64,000 nucleotides of DNA from the NCBI GenBank assembly GCA_024704765.1, contig JAKMXF010000044.1:668057-732056 (forward strand). Direction: 5' to 3'. The stretch is from Oopsacas minuta. Its lineage: Eukaryota; Porifera; Hexactinellida; Lyssacinosida; Leucopsacidae. The position numbers and the translations under genes were made by a program. Under the pieces are notes generated by a model. That model saw only the letters and a program-made list of their open reading frames with translations, had not been told where the DNA came from and ran no database searches. Shown piece by piece: positions 1 to 11,130 of this stretch (positions within the stretch are counted from its first letter, which is position 1; each line of letters starts with the position of its first letter).

Positions 1-641
1 TAGACCATAAAAAGCTGTCATTCTTACTCTATCAACTAATCACTGGGGTAAACTATCTACATTCTAAAGGGATTATACACCGAGACATTAAGCCACATAA
101 TGTAGGTGTGTCCAGAGACGGCTCACTCAAGATACTAGATTTCGGTCTCAGCTGTCGTATCGATTTGAATACAATTCTTGAACCGACTCGTGTTGGGACT
201 CTTCACTACAAAGCTCCAGAAATGCTCCTTGGTAATATGTACAATCAGTCAGCTGATATGTGGGCAGTAGGATGTGTCGCAGCTGAGCTGATTCTCAAAG
301 ACACATTGTTTTCAGGTATAAATGAAAGTAATCAACTTGAGACAATTTGTCAGACTCTGGGACAACCTGATTATGAATTCTTGCAACAACTCGACATCCT
401 ACAAAGAACTCAATTGAATTACTATACTCTAGATGTTGAAGAGAGAGTTCAAGATTTCAATATTCCTGATGAACTATTTGTCCACAACACGAGACATGAT
501 ATGGAATGCACTGAACAATTCCGTGATCTACTCAACAAACTCCTAGAGTTTGATTCTAATAAGAGACTGTCATCAGAGGAAGCACTGAACCATCCTTATT
601 TCAACAGATTCTCACACAGACTTACCTCTCGTAATATCTGA
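1..641 (+). CDS. p38-like MAP kinase, 3' part (5' end outside window)
   Basis: The reading frame is open from the first bases of the window to TGA at 639-641, so this is the C-terminal two thirds of a kinase domain. Visible landmarks are the catalytic loop HRDIKPHN (around 78-101), DFG with the flanking KILDFGLS, the APE motif (YKAPEMLLG), the DMWAVGC helix F segment and a final HPYF. The layout and the segments [12 protein letters not shown] and [14 protein letters not shown] resemble p38 and JNK MAP kinases. The catalytic Asp and DFG are intact, so activity is likely. The odd point is the activation loop: the dual phosphorylation TxY motif expected just before the conserved V-x-T-x-x-Y-x-APE is absent, and the equivalent stretch reads [14 protein letters not shown]. 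It could instead be another CMGC kinase; the p38/JNK-like assignment is by eye. It is one of only two host genes on the + strand. Confidence 0.8.
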   Translation, partial: DHKKLSFLLYQLITGVNYLHSKGIIHRDIKPHNVGVSRDGSLKILDFGLSCRIDLNTILEPTRVGTLHYKAPEMLLGNMYNQSADMWAVGCVAAELILKDTLFSGINESNQLETICQTLGQPDYEFLQQLDILQRTQLNYYTLDVEERVQDFNIPDELFVHNTRHDMECTEQFRDLLNKLLEFDSNKRLSSEEALNHPYFNRFSHRLTSRNI

Positions 642-1365
642 ATAATGCAAATATAATCTTATATACCTTGCTGATTCATCAAGAAATGTTCGAATGTACT
701 AATTTTATTCTTTATTAATTTAATTAATTATGACGTCAGGGATAAACAATTAATGTAATTATAAATTTTTCTGTTTTCAGTATAAGATTAAAGATATTGC
801 AATATTATTTTATGTAGAAATATGTAGTGACTGGTTGTAGAGATTCTACCGATGTGTGTGTGTGTGTGTGTGTGTGCTTGATTTGTTATTTTCTTTCTAG
901 TTTGAGACAATGCAGAAGGGACAAGTGTCATTCAGAGGACATAGTCCATTTGCTTTCGTATTTGATATATCTATAGCCAAATCGAAAGAAATATTCTAAT
1001 ATTTTGTTTACAGCAAAACTTATTTGAGTGAACATATACGTCTATGTGTTACGAGTATTATATTACATTAAATACAATCGTTTACATTAAGAGGTGGACT
1101 TAAATACTATTTGAATTAATAATAGAGACTTAATAGAGACCCCACCTTACCTAACTCCTCCTATTAATTGATATACTGTTATTATCTAGTAAATTCCACT
1201 CCCAATGATCCACCCACGAGCTACTTTGCCATACAACTGCAGTTCCACTATTGAAGCCATCCCATTGGTACATATTAATATAGTGACATCATTCAACACA
1301 GGAATTTAATTACAAAATATTCTTGGATGGAAACATAATCTAGAACTACTATATGTAATTCATTC
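642..1365. other. Intergenic, convergent 3' ends, with a (GT)n microsatellite
   Basis: This lies between the stop of the kinase (+) and the stop of VPS52 (-), so it should hold both 3' untranslated regions. A GT dinucleotide run of about eleven units sits near 854-876. No ORF of note is seen. Confidence 0.7.
854..876. repeat. (GT)n microsatellite
   Basis: An uninterrupted run of alternating G and T of about 22 bases follows gattctaccgat. Confidence 0.9.
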
Positions 1366-3516
1366 TTAGTTCAAGAAATGTAACTTTAGTTTCCTGACCT
1401 CTACCATCAGCTGATGGATACTTAGGAGATCGGCTTTAAGATGTAAAGACTTGAAAGGAGGGTTACTCATCAGTTTATGAAATCTGTTATAATAATGTAA
1501 CATCTGACTCAAAATTTCCTGGAAGATAGCACCTCCTCCTCTGAAGTTACTGAACGATTGTAAGACATCTTTTGAAATATTATCCACTATCTTTTTCCAG
1601 TTTTGTGCAAAATTCTTAGCAATTTTTCTGATATTAGCCTCGTAAATACTCAACTTATCTAAATTTCCCTCTTCTACTAGAGGTTCAGCTTCCTTAACGA
1701 ACATAATCATATCCTTAAAAGAGGTTTGTAGTGTGTGCTCTACATATTCTAGTGTATTCTTATCCAGGAGGATTTGAAAGCCCTGTACATCCCCAGAACT
1801 AGCACCAACTTCAGCTACACCTCTCTCATTCAGTACTGATAACATCATGTCATAATTGTTAATCAGGAATACAAGTTGATCTTTCTTAGTTAGAAATTCA
1901 GCAGCTAGTTGTAGGATAAAGTTCTGTAACACATATTGCAGATCGCAGAGAGCTGAATCCACACGAGCATCAGGATGATTGCTATTTATACTAACAATAG
2001 CAGCAGAGAACTCAGCGTATCTCCTGGTGACGTAATGCGGACGTGTGTCGAAATGACTCAGCTTCTGAGGATCTGCATTCTTAACACTGTTTACATTTAA
2101 CTCAATGATTGTTAGGAATCTCGGCCATAACACCTCTAGCAGTCTAAACCAGTATATACCCAGAGCTTGTACTCCTCTCTTCTCCATCATACTGTTATAT
2201 CTGTGTATTAAGTTTATACATAGCAATATTCCTATACTGTCGTAACTAGCATTCACACATGATTCCACGTTGTTGTTAAGGAAGTTGAGTGTCCGATCAA
2301 ATATAGAATTGAATAGCTCTTGAGTGCCCTTACCCAGCTGGAAGAAGTCCTGGAGAAATAGGTATTCACGACAACAGGTATCAGTCAGGGTATAGTGGAT
2401 AGTTCTGAATAGAGCCTCGTACGTAAATCTTCTCTGCTGTGCGTGAGGAAGTATCATGGGGTCTTCAAACTTAGTCGTGAGTATCTCATCCCTGGTTCCT
2501 AATGTGAAAATCGTACTTTTGTTAGTCAAAAGGTGCTTATTCGATCCGAACAGATTGGATGCTCTCCTGCCTCCAGTCTCCTCTCCAGCTATTACGTCAT
2601 CCTTTGTAGATTTCTCCTCGAATTCTAGTTTTTGTATTTTGGAATAATAATCCTTGAAATATGAGAAGTGCACCTTCCCTACAGTCCCTATATACTCCTC
2701 TCTCACCTGTAGTGCTGTATCTCTGGAGTGCGCCATTAAAAACTCGTTAAAGTTTTTGAATGTTATCAATGTGTTTTGAGGAAATTGGTAGTTGGTCATT
2801 GGCTTACGGAATTGATATATTTTATCGAAAATGCTCTCTCGAATTTTGTTGACTGCTTTTAGTCTCAGTTTCTCCACGACATTACGTATATCACAAGCTG
2901 CAAGAGCTCCTAAAAACTCTAACTCTTTGAGATAGTCAATTTTATTAGATAAGTCTACGAGTGAGTCTGAAAAGGCTTGTTCTTGTACAGAAGTTTCTAT
3001 TATATGTTTAATCATCTGTTCTGGTACAGCTAGCTTCTCCACTACTAGCTCCAGCTCACTAGCTACCTCCTGTCTGTTCTTAAGCTTCTGACTCATACTA
3101 GTAGAAGCTTCCTGCAGGTAGTCTATCTCTGAGCTGATACTGCTTAGGTTTAATTGGAATGTTGATAGCATTTGTTCCATGTTCTTTAACACGTCATCAC
3201 AACCACATATTTCTAGATAGAGTCTTGCCATCTTAACTCCTTCTTTTGTGTACTGAGTTAGAGTTTGGTTCTCCTCTCTATGGAGATCTCTCTTAATCTG
3301 AGAGGCATACTCTCTCAAATCCATTCCCTGTGTTACAGCCTGTTGAATCAGACTATCATCCATATGTTTCTCCATGAACTCTGCTGCTTGCTCTAGAACC
3401 TCATCTCCTTGTGAGGTTATGTCGATACCATCCAAATCCTGTCCCAAAGCAGCGAGGATATCGTCTGGATCCTCTCCCTCGCCTCCGACCTCAAGGTCAA
3501 GCCTTTCCACAGACAT
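1366..3516 (-). CDS. VPS52: VPS52, GARP/EARP tethering complex subunit
   Basis: A single 716-codon exon, close to the roughly 720 residues of the animal protein. VPS52 is a core subunit of the GARP complex (with VPS51, 53 and 54), which tethers endosome-derived vesicles at the trans-Golgi network, and of the related EARP complex. Recognisable conserved blocks are the N-terminal coiled-coil region (CDDVLKNMEQMLSTFQ, LSSISSEIDYLQE), the KIYQFRKPMTNYQ block near residue 235, KSTIFTLGTRDE, FEALFR-type YEALFRTIHYTL, the HFDTRPHYVTRRYAEFSAA block and the C-terminal LLSIHQLMVEVRKLKL. The start ATG gives an acidic leader (MSVERLDLEVGGEGEDPDD) followed by the family's LDGIDITS motif, so the start is credible. 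There is no intron, unlike most animal VPS52 genes. Another Vps52/CorA-fold tether is very unlikely given full-length colinearity. Confidence 0.96.
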   Translation of the reverse strand: MSVERLDLEVGGEGEDPDDILAALGQDLDGIDITSQGDEVLEQAAEFMEKHMDDSLIQQAVTQGMDLREYASQIKRDLHREENQTLTQYTKEGVKMARLYLEICGCDDVLKNMEQMLSTFQLNLSSISSEIDYLQEASTSMSQKLKNRQEVASELELVVEKLAVPEQMIKHIIETSVQEQAFSDSLVDLSNKIDYLKELEFLGALAACDIRNVVEKLRLKAVNKIRESIFDKIYQFRKPMTNYQFPQNTLITFKNFNEFLMAHSRDTALQVREEYIGTVGKVHFSYFKDYYSKIQKLEFEEKSTKDDVIAGEETGGRRASNLFGSNKHLLTNKSTIFTLGTRDEILTTKFEDPMILPHAQQRRFTYEALFRTIHYTLTDTCCREYLFLQDFFQLGKGTQELFNSIFDRTLNFLNNNVESCVNASYDSIGILLCINLIHRYNSMMEKRGVQALGIYWFRLLEVLWPRFLTIIELNVNSVKNADPQKLSHFDTRPHYVTRRYAEFSAAIVSINSNHPDARVDSALCDLQYVLQNFILQLAAEFLTKKDQLVFLINNYDMMLSVLNERGVAEVGASSGDVQGFQILLDKNTLEYVEHTLQTSFKDMIMFVKEAEPLVEEGNLDKLSIYEANIRKIAKNFAQNWKKIVDNISKDVLQSFSNFRGGGAIFQEILSQMLHYYNRFHKLMSNPPFKSLHLKADLLSIHQLMVEVRKLKLHFLN

Positions 3517-3808
3517 ATTAGGAACAGGAAATGACCAGAAATACCCTAATTAACACAAGAGTTTGCTAATTCATAATGTGTGATTAAATAGTCTAAATCT
3601 GGGGGAAATGTTAAGGAAGCTAAACATAAATGTTAGTATCGTAAATTTGTAATATTTAGAAAAGGTGCAGACAATTGACTACACATAATAGTATCACATC
3701 TGGACCAGACCGTATTGATCTGATTAAGCGGAGTCAGTTAATACTATTTGTATTGTTCTTTTTCTGATTTCGTGATCAGATTATCCAGATTGACTCAATA
3801 ATTTCATA

Positions 3809-4687
3809 TATTTAAAAGTACTTAGCGCATCCGCTGAGATTAATGGCAATAGATACACATTTGTAAATAATTATGAATTAATTCAGTCATATTCTGTATT
3901 ATTATATAATTATTAGTTATCAGTTAGTGTTTACATTTTATGTTCTATTAACACCAGAGAATTTGATATTTGGAATGATGTATTCTCTCTGAGAGCCTTC
4001 TACTCGGTTTCAACTCGATGGCTAACTCAAATCTAGTTTGTTGACGTATGATAGTTTAAAAACATCAAATAACATCTCAATGCACAGTGGTATAATTGGA
4101 GACATCACTTTTCAAACCGTAACTCAATGAATTCAGAAATATTAGTGGATTAGTTTAGGGTTGAATTCCTAATTAGACACGTTTCTTGGATATCTTACGA
4201 TCCAGTGACACCTTTAATGTAAATACAAACAGTTCTTGATTCTAATGAAGCTAAAGTTACCAAATGCCTAATATTACTCAAGGAACTCCTTTTAAAAGTT
4301 AAGTTGACATGAAACGTGTCTAATTAGGAATTCAACCCTAAACTAATCCACTAATATTTCTGAATTCATTGAGTTACGGTTTGAAAAGTGATGTCTCCAA
4401 TTATACCACTGTGCATTGAGATGTTATTTGATGTTTTTAAACTATCATACGTCAACAAACTAGATTTGAGTTAGCCATCGAGTTGAAACCGAGTAGAAGG
4501 CTCTCAGAGAGAATACATCATTCCAAATATCAAATTCTCTGGCGTTAATAGAACATAAAATGTAAACACTAACTGATAACTAATAATTATATAATAATAC
4601 AGAATATGACTGAATTAATTCATAATTATTTACAAATGTGTATCTATTGCCATTAATCTCAGCGGATGCGTTAAGTACTTTTAAATA
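3809..4687. mobile_element. Fold-back element, two 377-bp arms about 99% identical
   Basis: The left arm (3809-4185) is the reverse complement of the right arm (4311-4687), with a 125-bp spacer between them. Reading both arms I find only about two mismatches (tagcgc against taacgc near the outer end, and aacacc against aacgcc). Arm ends read TTTAAAAGTACTTAGCGC, with a TA dinucleotide on each outer side, as expected for an element that duplicates TA on insertion. No transposase is encoded. The outer end resembles the terminus of the element at 38113-39453. Near-identity of the arms suggests a young insertion or ongoing arm conversion. A transcript through it would form a long perfect duplex. 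Confidence 0.88.
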
Positions 4688-5854
4688 CCTCCAATAAATC
4701 GGTATCTAAATTTCCAATAACCTACAATAGAATAAGCCATTTCCTTAATTTTACGGTGATCTCTTTCCAAAATGGTTATTACAGCCAATTGTTTGTTGAG
4801 GTTTGGTTCAATCAAAATATACTAATCAATACTATATAACATTCAAATTAATATTTGCTGAATAGTATTGCATCTGTTTGTTCCCACTTAGAGCCTAGCC
4901 CCTTGACGCCTTAGTGCCTAAATTCTAAAGTAGCACACAACAAATAAATTCTCCAGTAGAACTCAGATAATATGTAATCATTGCGGTCAATAGTACTAAT
5001 TAGGTGCTTATAAATATTTTAGCTTACGTAATACTTAAGTAATTAAAGTATTAAATAATAAAAAGTAAAATTCAAATAAAATTCAAGAAAATACAAAATT
5101 TTCATTATAAATATGAGGTAATTATAAAGATTGTGGTTATATTTTGCGTTCGCGATTAATACTATAACTTCCTAAAAGTTTAGGTTTATCTGAGTGTCCA
5201 GAGAATTCTTGTAATAATTATTGGCAGTTAGGAGTTACAATTTATTGCATTATTAATATTTATAGACTACTTATATAATTACTAGCCGCACCAATAACTC
5301 TCCATATGCTCGTCATACCGTTTTACGGTTTATTGCAAAATATAGACAAGTAAGGATAATAGATTATGAAAAATATGACTCTAACATAACATAACATAGA
5401 GTGGATAATTTGCATAATTTACTAGGATAAATTAAAATTAAAATTTCGTAATACAAGTTATTGCTACAAATACTGGTCACTTGGGGTGTATGGTTTAGTG
5501 ACCATTTTAGCCTGTCGAAACGAGCGTCGTTAAGTCCAAAGTTCACTGGGTTCACGAACGTTGTATGAGCTTACGAAAATATAATATTTTTCTAGTGTAT
5601 TATTTCAATGCTATCAACTAATCCAAACAGCTTCCTTTGCAATAGGAACACTGATTAGGTAGTGAGGGTCTACTGTAGGCACATTAATTTGATACAAAAT
5701 ATACTTGCTTGTGTCAGAAAGTTCTAGTGTGTGTGTTTGTCAGACAGATTTATTCATTTATCCGACTACATATTCTATATATAGGCATTTGTTCGATTCA
5801 TCTGAAATCTATAGTAATCAAAGGTAGTTATTAAACTTTTTGAAAGCTCCAAAT

Positions 5855-5939
5855 TACCGTATTTCCCCGAATAAGCGCCGGGGGTTTCATGTGCACGAAA
5901 AAAATTAGCGCCGGGACGCTAATTCGGGGAAATACGGTA
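5855..5939. mobile_element. 85-bp palindromic MITE
   Basis: The ends are inverted copies of TACCGTATTTCCCCGAAT, continuing as AAGCG on one side and TAGCG on the other, around a short centre. Almost the whole element folds on itself. It has no coding capacity, and the superfamily is not determined. Confidence 0.8.
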
Positions 5940-6161
5940 AGATGAATTTAGATATAAATAGTGGCACCCTCGTATATTCAATATCTGTGATCAGCTGAGC
6001 AGTAGGGAGCGGGGCAGCTAGGATTGCTGAGGCCGTCCCTACGTTTCAGTGTATACCAAAGACCAGTCAGTAGTTCCAATTAGAAGTAAGCTAAACTTAA
6101 CGTACATAGATTGAATTATGAAAGTACTGAATACATTATCTACTTATCAACTTATCCATGG

Positions 6162-6668
6162 TTATTCCTGTTCTAGTTCAATCAGAACTCCACCACAATC
6201 CTTAGGGTGTAGGAAAATAACAAGTTTATTATGAGCACCGATTTTTGGCTCCTTGGTTAATGTTCGCACTTTTCCACTGAGACTAATGATAGCTTGTTTA
6301 ATGTTGTGAACTTCAATACAAATGTGGTGCATCCCTCCTTCAGGCTTCTTCTTCAAGAATGATTCAATTGGACTCTTCTCTCCGAGAGGGTGGAGTAATT
6401 CCAGTTTTGTGTTCCCTAGGTTAATGAATACAGTGGAAACTCCGTGTTCCGGTATTGGTACAATCTCACTTACATAGGCTCCTAATATCTCTTTATAAAA
6501 CTGAATTGCTTCATCTAGAGAGGGAACAGCTATAGCAATGTGATTCAGCTTTCCCAGTTTCCAAACGTTTCCAGATACTGCGTTAGTGTTAAAAGCTGAT
6601 ATACGAAATGATTTGTTATTTCTGATAAATCTTGAAATTGTAAAGAGCTGTCTTATTAGAAAAGACAT
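6162..6668 (-). CDS. MCEE: Methylmalonyl-CoA epimerase, mitochondrial
   Basis: A single exon of 168 codons. The enzyme interconverts (2R)- and (2S)-methylmalonyl-CoA in the mitochondrial propionate pathway, between propionyl-CoA carboxylase and the B12-dependent mutase. Residues 1-30 (MSFLIRQLFTISRFIRNNKS) are basic, hydroxylated and free of acidic residues, as in a mitochondrial presequence. The VOC-fold domain begins at LGKLNHIAIAVPSLDEAIQFY, whose His is a metal ligand in the family, and continues with FINLGNTKLELLHPLGE (containing the Glu ligand region), EGGMHHICIEV (second His) and the C-terminal HPKDCGGVLIELEQE. Length and motif order match the animal enzyme throughout. No intron is present. 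Confidence 0.95.
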   Translation of the reverse strand: MSFLIRQLFTISRFIRNNKSFRISAFNTNAVSGNVWKLGKLNHIAIAVPSLDEAIQFYKEILGAYVSEIVPIPEHGVSTVFINLGNTKLELLHPLGEKSPIESFLKKKPEGGMHHICIEVHNIKQAIISLSGKVRTLTKEPKIGAHNKLVIFLHPKDCGGVLIELEQE

Positions 6669-8798
6669 TTTTGGCTATTTTCTGTATTGTAAAATATTTG
6701 AAATTGAATTATCCCATCTTCATATTATCTACCTCTGACGAGTTTGAATTAGAGGCAAAAGGTGTGAAAATATGATTAATTATCTAATATATACGTATTT
6801 ATATATTCTATAGTATATGTATATACAATTACATTATTGAGTACAATAGTTAGGATATAATCCATACTAATTAATTAAAACAGACACCTGGCAGCCAAGA
6901 GCATACAAGTTAGGCATGAAGAACGAACTCACAATCTTCTAAGAACTGTTTGGCTGCATTCACTGTATCTCTCCGCTCATTTCACCCAAACCACCTCAAA
7001 CGAATACGAATATCTAGGGTAGTGCATCCATCGCAAACGACAGCAATCAAAAAACTCGTTAAATGCATTATATTTGTACCTGAAGAATATTCAATAATAT
7101 TTTAGTTGTAGACATGATAATGATATTGAGGTGGTTGTAACTTTTCCTGTCTCTACAAATAACAACAACTTTGTATTTTAAATACAAATAAACTATGTAT
7201 ATAAATATAATACCTTTTCTATTCACGAATTATTCATTTTATGTCTGTATTGTTTACTATTAGGAAAGCAGTCTTCATATCTCAATTCTTCTTGGAAGAT
7301 ACAGACATTCTCAACCAATTTCTAGCAACAAATTTTCCCTTAGCTCGACATATTTTCTTGAAACAATTCTAGCTCCACTGCCATTATACATACAAACTTA
7401 AGGGCATATACAGCTAATAAAGTGGGTCGATGGAATTCATTTTCTTCACCATAAGCACCAAAGTAGTCTAAGTAGTCACAGTCACTTCAGCAAGTTAATG
7501 TAATAACAAAATGGTAAACCACCAGTTGACCACTATTGGGGGATGAAAGTACCAATCTATGGGGACGAGATAATAAATTATATTTAATATACCAACAATA
7601 CTTATCAGACAGAGACAGAAAGACGATTTCGTATTTACCGCCATCTGCAAAACTACATTTTGCAGTACATTATTTACCCAATTTAGGATCGCTGCATCAT
7701 TACTCATTAGCCAACATGTGCATGTTATAACAAAAGTTTAATTAGGCTATAAGACCTCAAAGTAAACAATCTTCTTAGCAGTTGATTTGTTTGAAGAATA
7801 TCTCCGTGCCTCTTTAATTGTATTTATTCATAACAGTACACCTTGCATAATCCGCTCGTTGGAATAGGAAAATATCGGTTTAGCTGATTTTAGAATTATA
7901 GATGTAGAGTGGTCAGACTTTGCAGGTGTTGTAGGGAGGATCCAACTTAGAATAAAGGGAGAGTCCTGGTGTCCTGAGATGGTGACGGTATCTCTCTCCA
8001 AAGCTCTTATCACATAATAGCATACGTCACTCACAAATATTTAGACATGTGCTTTTGAGATACCTGTCCATCATTATACCATGTCATACAGGCTGGATTT
8101 AACAGGCTATCCCGCTATGAATGCGTAGATGTATAAAATACACACACATATATATTAGGATAGGAAGTAGAGAAACGAATAAGAAGAGATATATAGTTTT
8201 ACAAAAAAATCACCTCTTATTTTTCGTCAATTGAAGATCAGCTGTATACTTGTTTTGTAATTGAGAGTAGTACAAATAGCAATTTACCCAAAGTATTGCT
8301 AAAATAAAACACGAATATTAATGTAAACTTTATGGCGGCATTATTTAATGATCAACTAAGTATGATGTCACCGGCTACTGCGGCTAGAGCATCAGCTTTC
8401 AAAGTATGGTGATATGTAAAAGTCAATAAAATGAAATGTGTTTGTAGTATTTTAGACCAAGAATGTCCGAATATCACATGATTAAAATTAAATATTTCAT
8501 ATTAATAGTAGCACCATTAAGAAGGTAATAAGTGAAGATTTGTTCCTAGAAACAGTCCTAAACCTAGTTCTTCAAGCTGAGTACGCATGAGTTATGTGAT
8601 CTGTTCATATTCTTCTTCTCAATTTCTCTGACACTAAATAGGCACTTTTTCTGAGTATAATGAAAAAGTACGCAATAAAATAACATTATATTACAGTTGT
8701 TTACAAGTTAGCAATAAAAGCTTAATATTAATAAATACAATTATTCCTACGTTCAAAGAGACTTCTTACAAAGGAACAATACCATTGAGAGGTACAGA
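6669..8798. other. 2.1 kb AT-rich intergenic region
   Basis: Two small ORFs (7495-7707 and 7828-8034, minus strand) show no domain, no recognisable conservation and no splice context, and I do not treat them as genes. No repeat with a partner elsewhere in the window was recognised, apart from a short shared phrase aaggtgtgaaaatatgatta also seen near 61090. Confidence 0.5.
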
Positions 8799-9626
8799 TT
8801 AATGGGGTGGGTGCTTCTGGCGATATTTTTCTAATTCTGATCTGAGAGAGATGTTCTCATTTTGTAGTTCTGTGAGTAATCCAATTAGGTTCCGAATTCT
8901 GTCATTCAAACTCTGTGTTTCTTGCTGGAACATGAATTGTAGACTCTGTACCACACCCTGCTTATAGATATCCCAGGAATCTTTAAAAATAGAATTGATC
9001 TTGTTCTCGATAGGGAGTACAGCACTGTTTACAGCGTGGTTGATTACTAAGTTGTTAACTTTACTGGCGTGTACTGGGATTGGCTGTTCGGGAAGTGGAG
9101 ATGGAGATGGATGAGGACCTGGTTTGCAATTGAGCTCGTCGAGTGGATCAGGAACCTGAGAAGGAACCATGACTACTGGGCTAGGATGAGAATTAACACT
9201 CTTCCCGCAAACTGGCTGACTTGTCTTCACATCGTTTCCATGTTCTCTACCTTCGTTCTTAATCTCTTTCGTATCTTTACATATCCAACGCCCCTTGTTG
9301 TTAAAAAATTTGTATTCCTTGGGTTTCACAATTTTAGAGTTTGATATAATATGATTTCCATTATGGATTATTTCTTTTTCTTTACCATTTATTCCATTAC
9401 TTAGCTTCAATTCTTTGTTTGCTAGTGAGTTCTGAATTTGAGAGTTTGTTACTATCTCCCCGTTGTGATTCTGCATTTTCTGGTCCTGTGAAATACATTC
9501 GATTGGTTCGTTGGCTAGGGTATCGCATTCTAAAGATGGGTCATTTGAGCCTTCATTCTTCGCCCTAAATTTAATAATTTCTACATGCATTCTCTTTTCT
9601 CCAGATTCTTTCATTTCGCTTGACAT
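8799..9626 (-). CDS. Probable TSC22-domain family protein (long, Bunched-like form)
   Basis: A single exon of 275 codons. The C-terminal 70 residues hold a PIENKI-type segment followed by a leucine-zipper helix (LIGLLTELQNENISLRSELEKYR), the arrangement of the TSC-box and zipper of TSC22/Bunched transcriptional regulators, which dimerise through it. Upstream, HVEIIKFRAK near residue 14 and KFFNNKGRWICKD near residue 105 resemble the two short conserved motifs of long TSC22 isoforms (the second is RGRWxCxD-like). The region between is Asn-, Lys- and Pro-rich and looks disordered. Against this, the helix before the zipper is longer and more divergent than in bilaterian TSC22. Alternative: an unrelated short coiled-coil protein. 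The start is the first ATG of the frame, just upstream of motif 1. Confidence 0.55.
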   Translation of the reverse strand: MSSEMKESGEKRMHVEIIKFRAKNEGSNDPSLECDTLANEPIECISQDQKMQNHNGEIVTNSQIQNSLANKELKLSNGINGKEKEIIHNGNHIISNSKIVKPKEYKFFNNKGRWICKDTKEIKNEGREHGNDVKTSQPVCGKSVNSHPSPVVMVPSQVPDPLDELNCKPGPHPSPSPLPEQPIPVHASKVNNLVINHAVNSAVLPIENKINSIFKDSWDIYKQGVVQSLQFMFQQETQSLNDRIRNLIGLLTELQNENISLRSELEKYRQKHPPH

Positions 9627-11056
9627 TCTTTGTTTTCAGAAGTGAATTAAGCTTGAATCCTTGCGTTTTCTGAATTCTTTAGAACAAAATACTCAAAATA
9701 GGAAGAGGAATTCTACGTTTTCCCTCAAATCAGTGCAACTACCGAATGACAAAGCTTGCTAAATCGCTGTCCAATATTGAATTATTATTGCCATACCTAA
9801 ATACAAGGCTATATTGCTTTCTGTAAATACTTCTCGTAACTCTAGCAGTTAGCCTACTATACTCTTGGTAGGGTTAAATTCAACATGGCTATCCTATAAA
9901 GATATTTAAAGCAGTACTATCGCAGCTATGGCATAATTAAATTATTATTCAGCCAACTCATACAAACCAGAATTTGTTCTGACGAAACGGACATATTGTA
10001 GAACTATCCATGTGGGTATTAATTACAGGGTAATTAATATACTATACTAATCAATGGGATGATCAAAGCACCACGCTCTCCTCAGGATCATGTTTGTGAG
10101 TATTTTTCAAGACTGAGATTATTAATATACAACGCAAATAGGTGAACTGGCATAATAACTTAGATTATTAAACAACCAATTTCCAGCTATTATTTTTCAA
10201 GGATCGAACACAATTTTATATAATAAAACATGCAAATTTTTAGAGCTGAGGCCTGAGACGAATGTTCAGAATCGTATGGAAGGAATCTTTTGTTAACGAA
10301 AATAGAGTTAGGGTTATTCGTTTATTTAACACCTACAACGCAAAATCTGATCAAAATCCAAGATTACAATTTATAGTTACTCATTTCCAATAAATGGCGA
10401 GAATAATGAATTTTATGAATAAGTATTGAAAGGAAGCTGGAGTGTCTCGGGAGAAGCATCGCCAATTCCCTTCTCTCTCTACAGTAGATAGAAACCTGCA
10501 ATTTCCAATATCTACCGTCTTTCTTCTAGAATTAAGGATTACATACTAAACCACGCTAAAATCTCCAAGATATTACCCATTATAGTAAGAATTTAAAATT
10601 TAATGTATAAATACATTCCTACACTACTGCTAGAGAAATGATGAGAGAAAATTCTTGAATATATTAATTATTAGTACAAAGTTTAATTGAGACTAAACTA
10701 AATACGTAAAACATACTGTTATCACCATGAGAAATCAATACATATAACGACAACACTGAGTATATTTATTTCAAACAGGCTCATAGTTGTTCTACGAAAT
10801 GTAATATATTCCGCAGGATACGTGGAATCAATAGAAGCTAATTTATTAAAATTTTGTTGAATCAAAATATTCAAAATTTAAATAATTCGCTTACTTTTTA
10901 TGATCTTTTCAGTTACGAACGATTGTGAAGCAATTTAATACATTTACTTAATGCCATGTTATAAAAGTCATAAGTCTAGTTATTTTGAATAGTATTAATT
11001 AATGGATCATACATGACGTATAAAACATGATCACTTAAGTAATGTACTAATATGTC

Positions 11057-11130
11057 AACACCAGCAAAAATGCTCTACGCATATACGCCTCGGGTTCTGA
11101 AAAGTCGACCCGATTCCTACTCTGGCCCAC
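11057..11130. repeat. Dispersed repeat fragment, inverted partner near 17936-18012
   Basis: The phrases caccagcaaaaatgctctac, gttctgaaaagtc and cccgattcctactct occur in the same order, as reverse complement, just upstream of POLG. This indicates an old dispersed repeat. Confidence 0.6.

Larger units (their letters stand above)
3517..6161. other. 2.6 kb gene-free stretch with fold-back elements
   Basis: No credible coding region; the short ORF at 5364-5555 has no conserved character. The stretch holds an 879-bp near-perfect inverted repeat (3809-4687) and an 85-bp MITE (5855-5939), annotated separately. The rest is AT-rich DNA in which I see no structure. Confidence 0.6.

Noticed and set aside
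7495-8034. Two small minus-strand ORFs between MCEE and the TSC22-like gene
   Set aside because: No domain, no clean splice sites joining them to each other, and a composition like translated AT-rich intergenic DNA.
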